DNA of 6,593 nucleotides. Origin: Myxococcales bacterium (GTDB taxonomy: Bacteria > Myxococcota > Myxococcia > Myxococcales > Anaeromyxobacteraceae). The notes below the pieces were generated by a model, which was not told the DNA's origin, ran no database searches, and was given only the letters and a program-made list of their open reading frames with translations. Location: assembly GCA_021848865.1 (NCBI GenBank), contig JAJZTO010000157.1, positions 1 to 6,593 on the forward strand, written 5' to 3'. This document shows positions 6,395 to 6,593 of the stretch, one piece after another. Numbering within the stretch: position 1 is the first letter of the stretch; the number at the start of each line of letters is the position of its first letter. The translations under genes were made by a program, and so were the position numbers.

Positions 6395-6411
6395 GGGCCG
6401 GCTCCCGGCCC
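6395..6411 (-). terminator. 7-bp hairpin between comM and recA
   Basis: gggccgg (6395-6401) and ccggccc (6405-6411) pair perfectly around a 3-nt loop. On the minus strand the structure begins 5 nt after the comM stop and lies 40 nt before the recA start. No T-run follows on the minus strand (next bases are accagaccg), so read-through into recA is plausible. It could serve as a partial terminator or processing site separating comM from recA. Confidence 0.35.
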
Positions 6412-6416
6412 GTGGG

Positions 6417-6593
6417 TCAGGCGATGGGCCGGTCCAGCCCGCGGTACTGGACGGCTTCCGCCACGTGCGGCTCGCCGATGGCCTCCACCCCGGCCAGGTC
6501 GGCGATGGTCCGCGCCACCCGCAGCACCTTGTCGTGAGCCCGGGCCGAGAGGCCGAGCCGCTCCATGCAGGCGAGGATCAGCCGCCGCGCGGC
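6417..6593 (-). CDS. comM: ComM/YifB-family AAA+ (Mg-chelatase-like) protein, C-terminal fragment
   Basis: Read on the minus strand from the window edge, 58 codons run in frame to the TGA at 6419-6417. The peptide begins AARRLILACMERLGLSARAH, continues through 'KVLRVARTIADLAGVEAIGE' and ends in HVAEAVQYRGLDRPIA. This is the hallmark C-terminus of the Mg-chelatase-like YifB/ComM family, where 'RLGLSARAYHRILKVARTIA' and 'HVAEAIQYRSLDR' are typical forms. ComM is a hexameric helicase that promotes branch migration during natural transformation in Vibrio cholerae and other bacteria. Only the C-terminal lid domain is visible; the Walker motifs lie outside the window. The gene is directly upstream of recA on the same strand, a functionally consistent pair. 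Competence in this organism is not shown. Confidence 0.88.
   Translation of the reverse strand, partial: AARRLILACMERLGLSARAHDKVLRVARTIADLAGVEAIGEPHVAEAVQYRGLDRPIA

Noticed and set aside
5368..6537. 389-codon plus-strand open frame opposite recA and comM
   Set aside because: His/Leu/Pro-rich antisense of recA with no family resemblance; recA is complete and unambiguous.

Overview
This is a very GC-rich window, roughly three quarters G+C by eye, with nearly every third codon position G or C. It carries ordinary chromosomal housekeeping genes and shows no mobile element, CRISPR array, tRNA or rRNA. The base composition, the M28 peptidase type, the lipoprotein endopeptidase and the pssA/pgpA/cinA/recA content suggest a high-GC deltaproteobacterial lineage such as Myxococcota (Anaeromyxobacter-like). 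That placement is an inference from composition and protein style, not proof.

Layout on the plus strand: the window opens inside the C-terminal end of an M28-type zinc aminopeptidase (2-289). A 114-nt gap follows, holding a perfect UUCG hairpin. Next come an M23 (LytM-type) peptidoglycan endopeptidase lipoprotein (404-1504) and, overlapping its stop codon, a secreted right-handed beta-helix protein of unknown function (1501-2547). A 142-nt gap with two inverted repeats precedes a tight three-gene set: pssA (2690-3547), pgpA (3551-4033) and cinA (4030-5271). PssA and PgpA belong to the two branches that draw on CDP-diacylglycerol (phosphatidylserine/phosphatidylethanolamine and phosphatidylglycerol). 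CinA is a two-domain protein linked to nicotinamide nucleotide salvage.

On the minus strand, facing cinA across only 45 nt, lies recA (6354-5317). Upstream of it, in the same direction, is the C-terminal end of a ComM/YifB AAA+ protein (6593-6417). RecA performs strand exchange and ComM is a branch-migration helicase used in natural transformation, so this pair is functionally coherent. cinA, often found directly upstream of recA in other bacteria, is here convergent with it.

The long antisense and alternate-frame ORFs of this window are by-products of the extreme GC content. I found no undescribed multi-gene system. The least explained piece is the overlapping endopeptidase/beta-helix pair.
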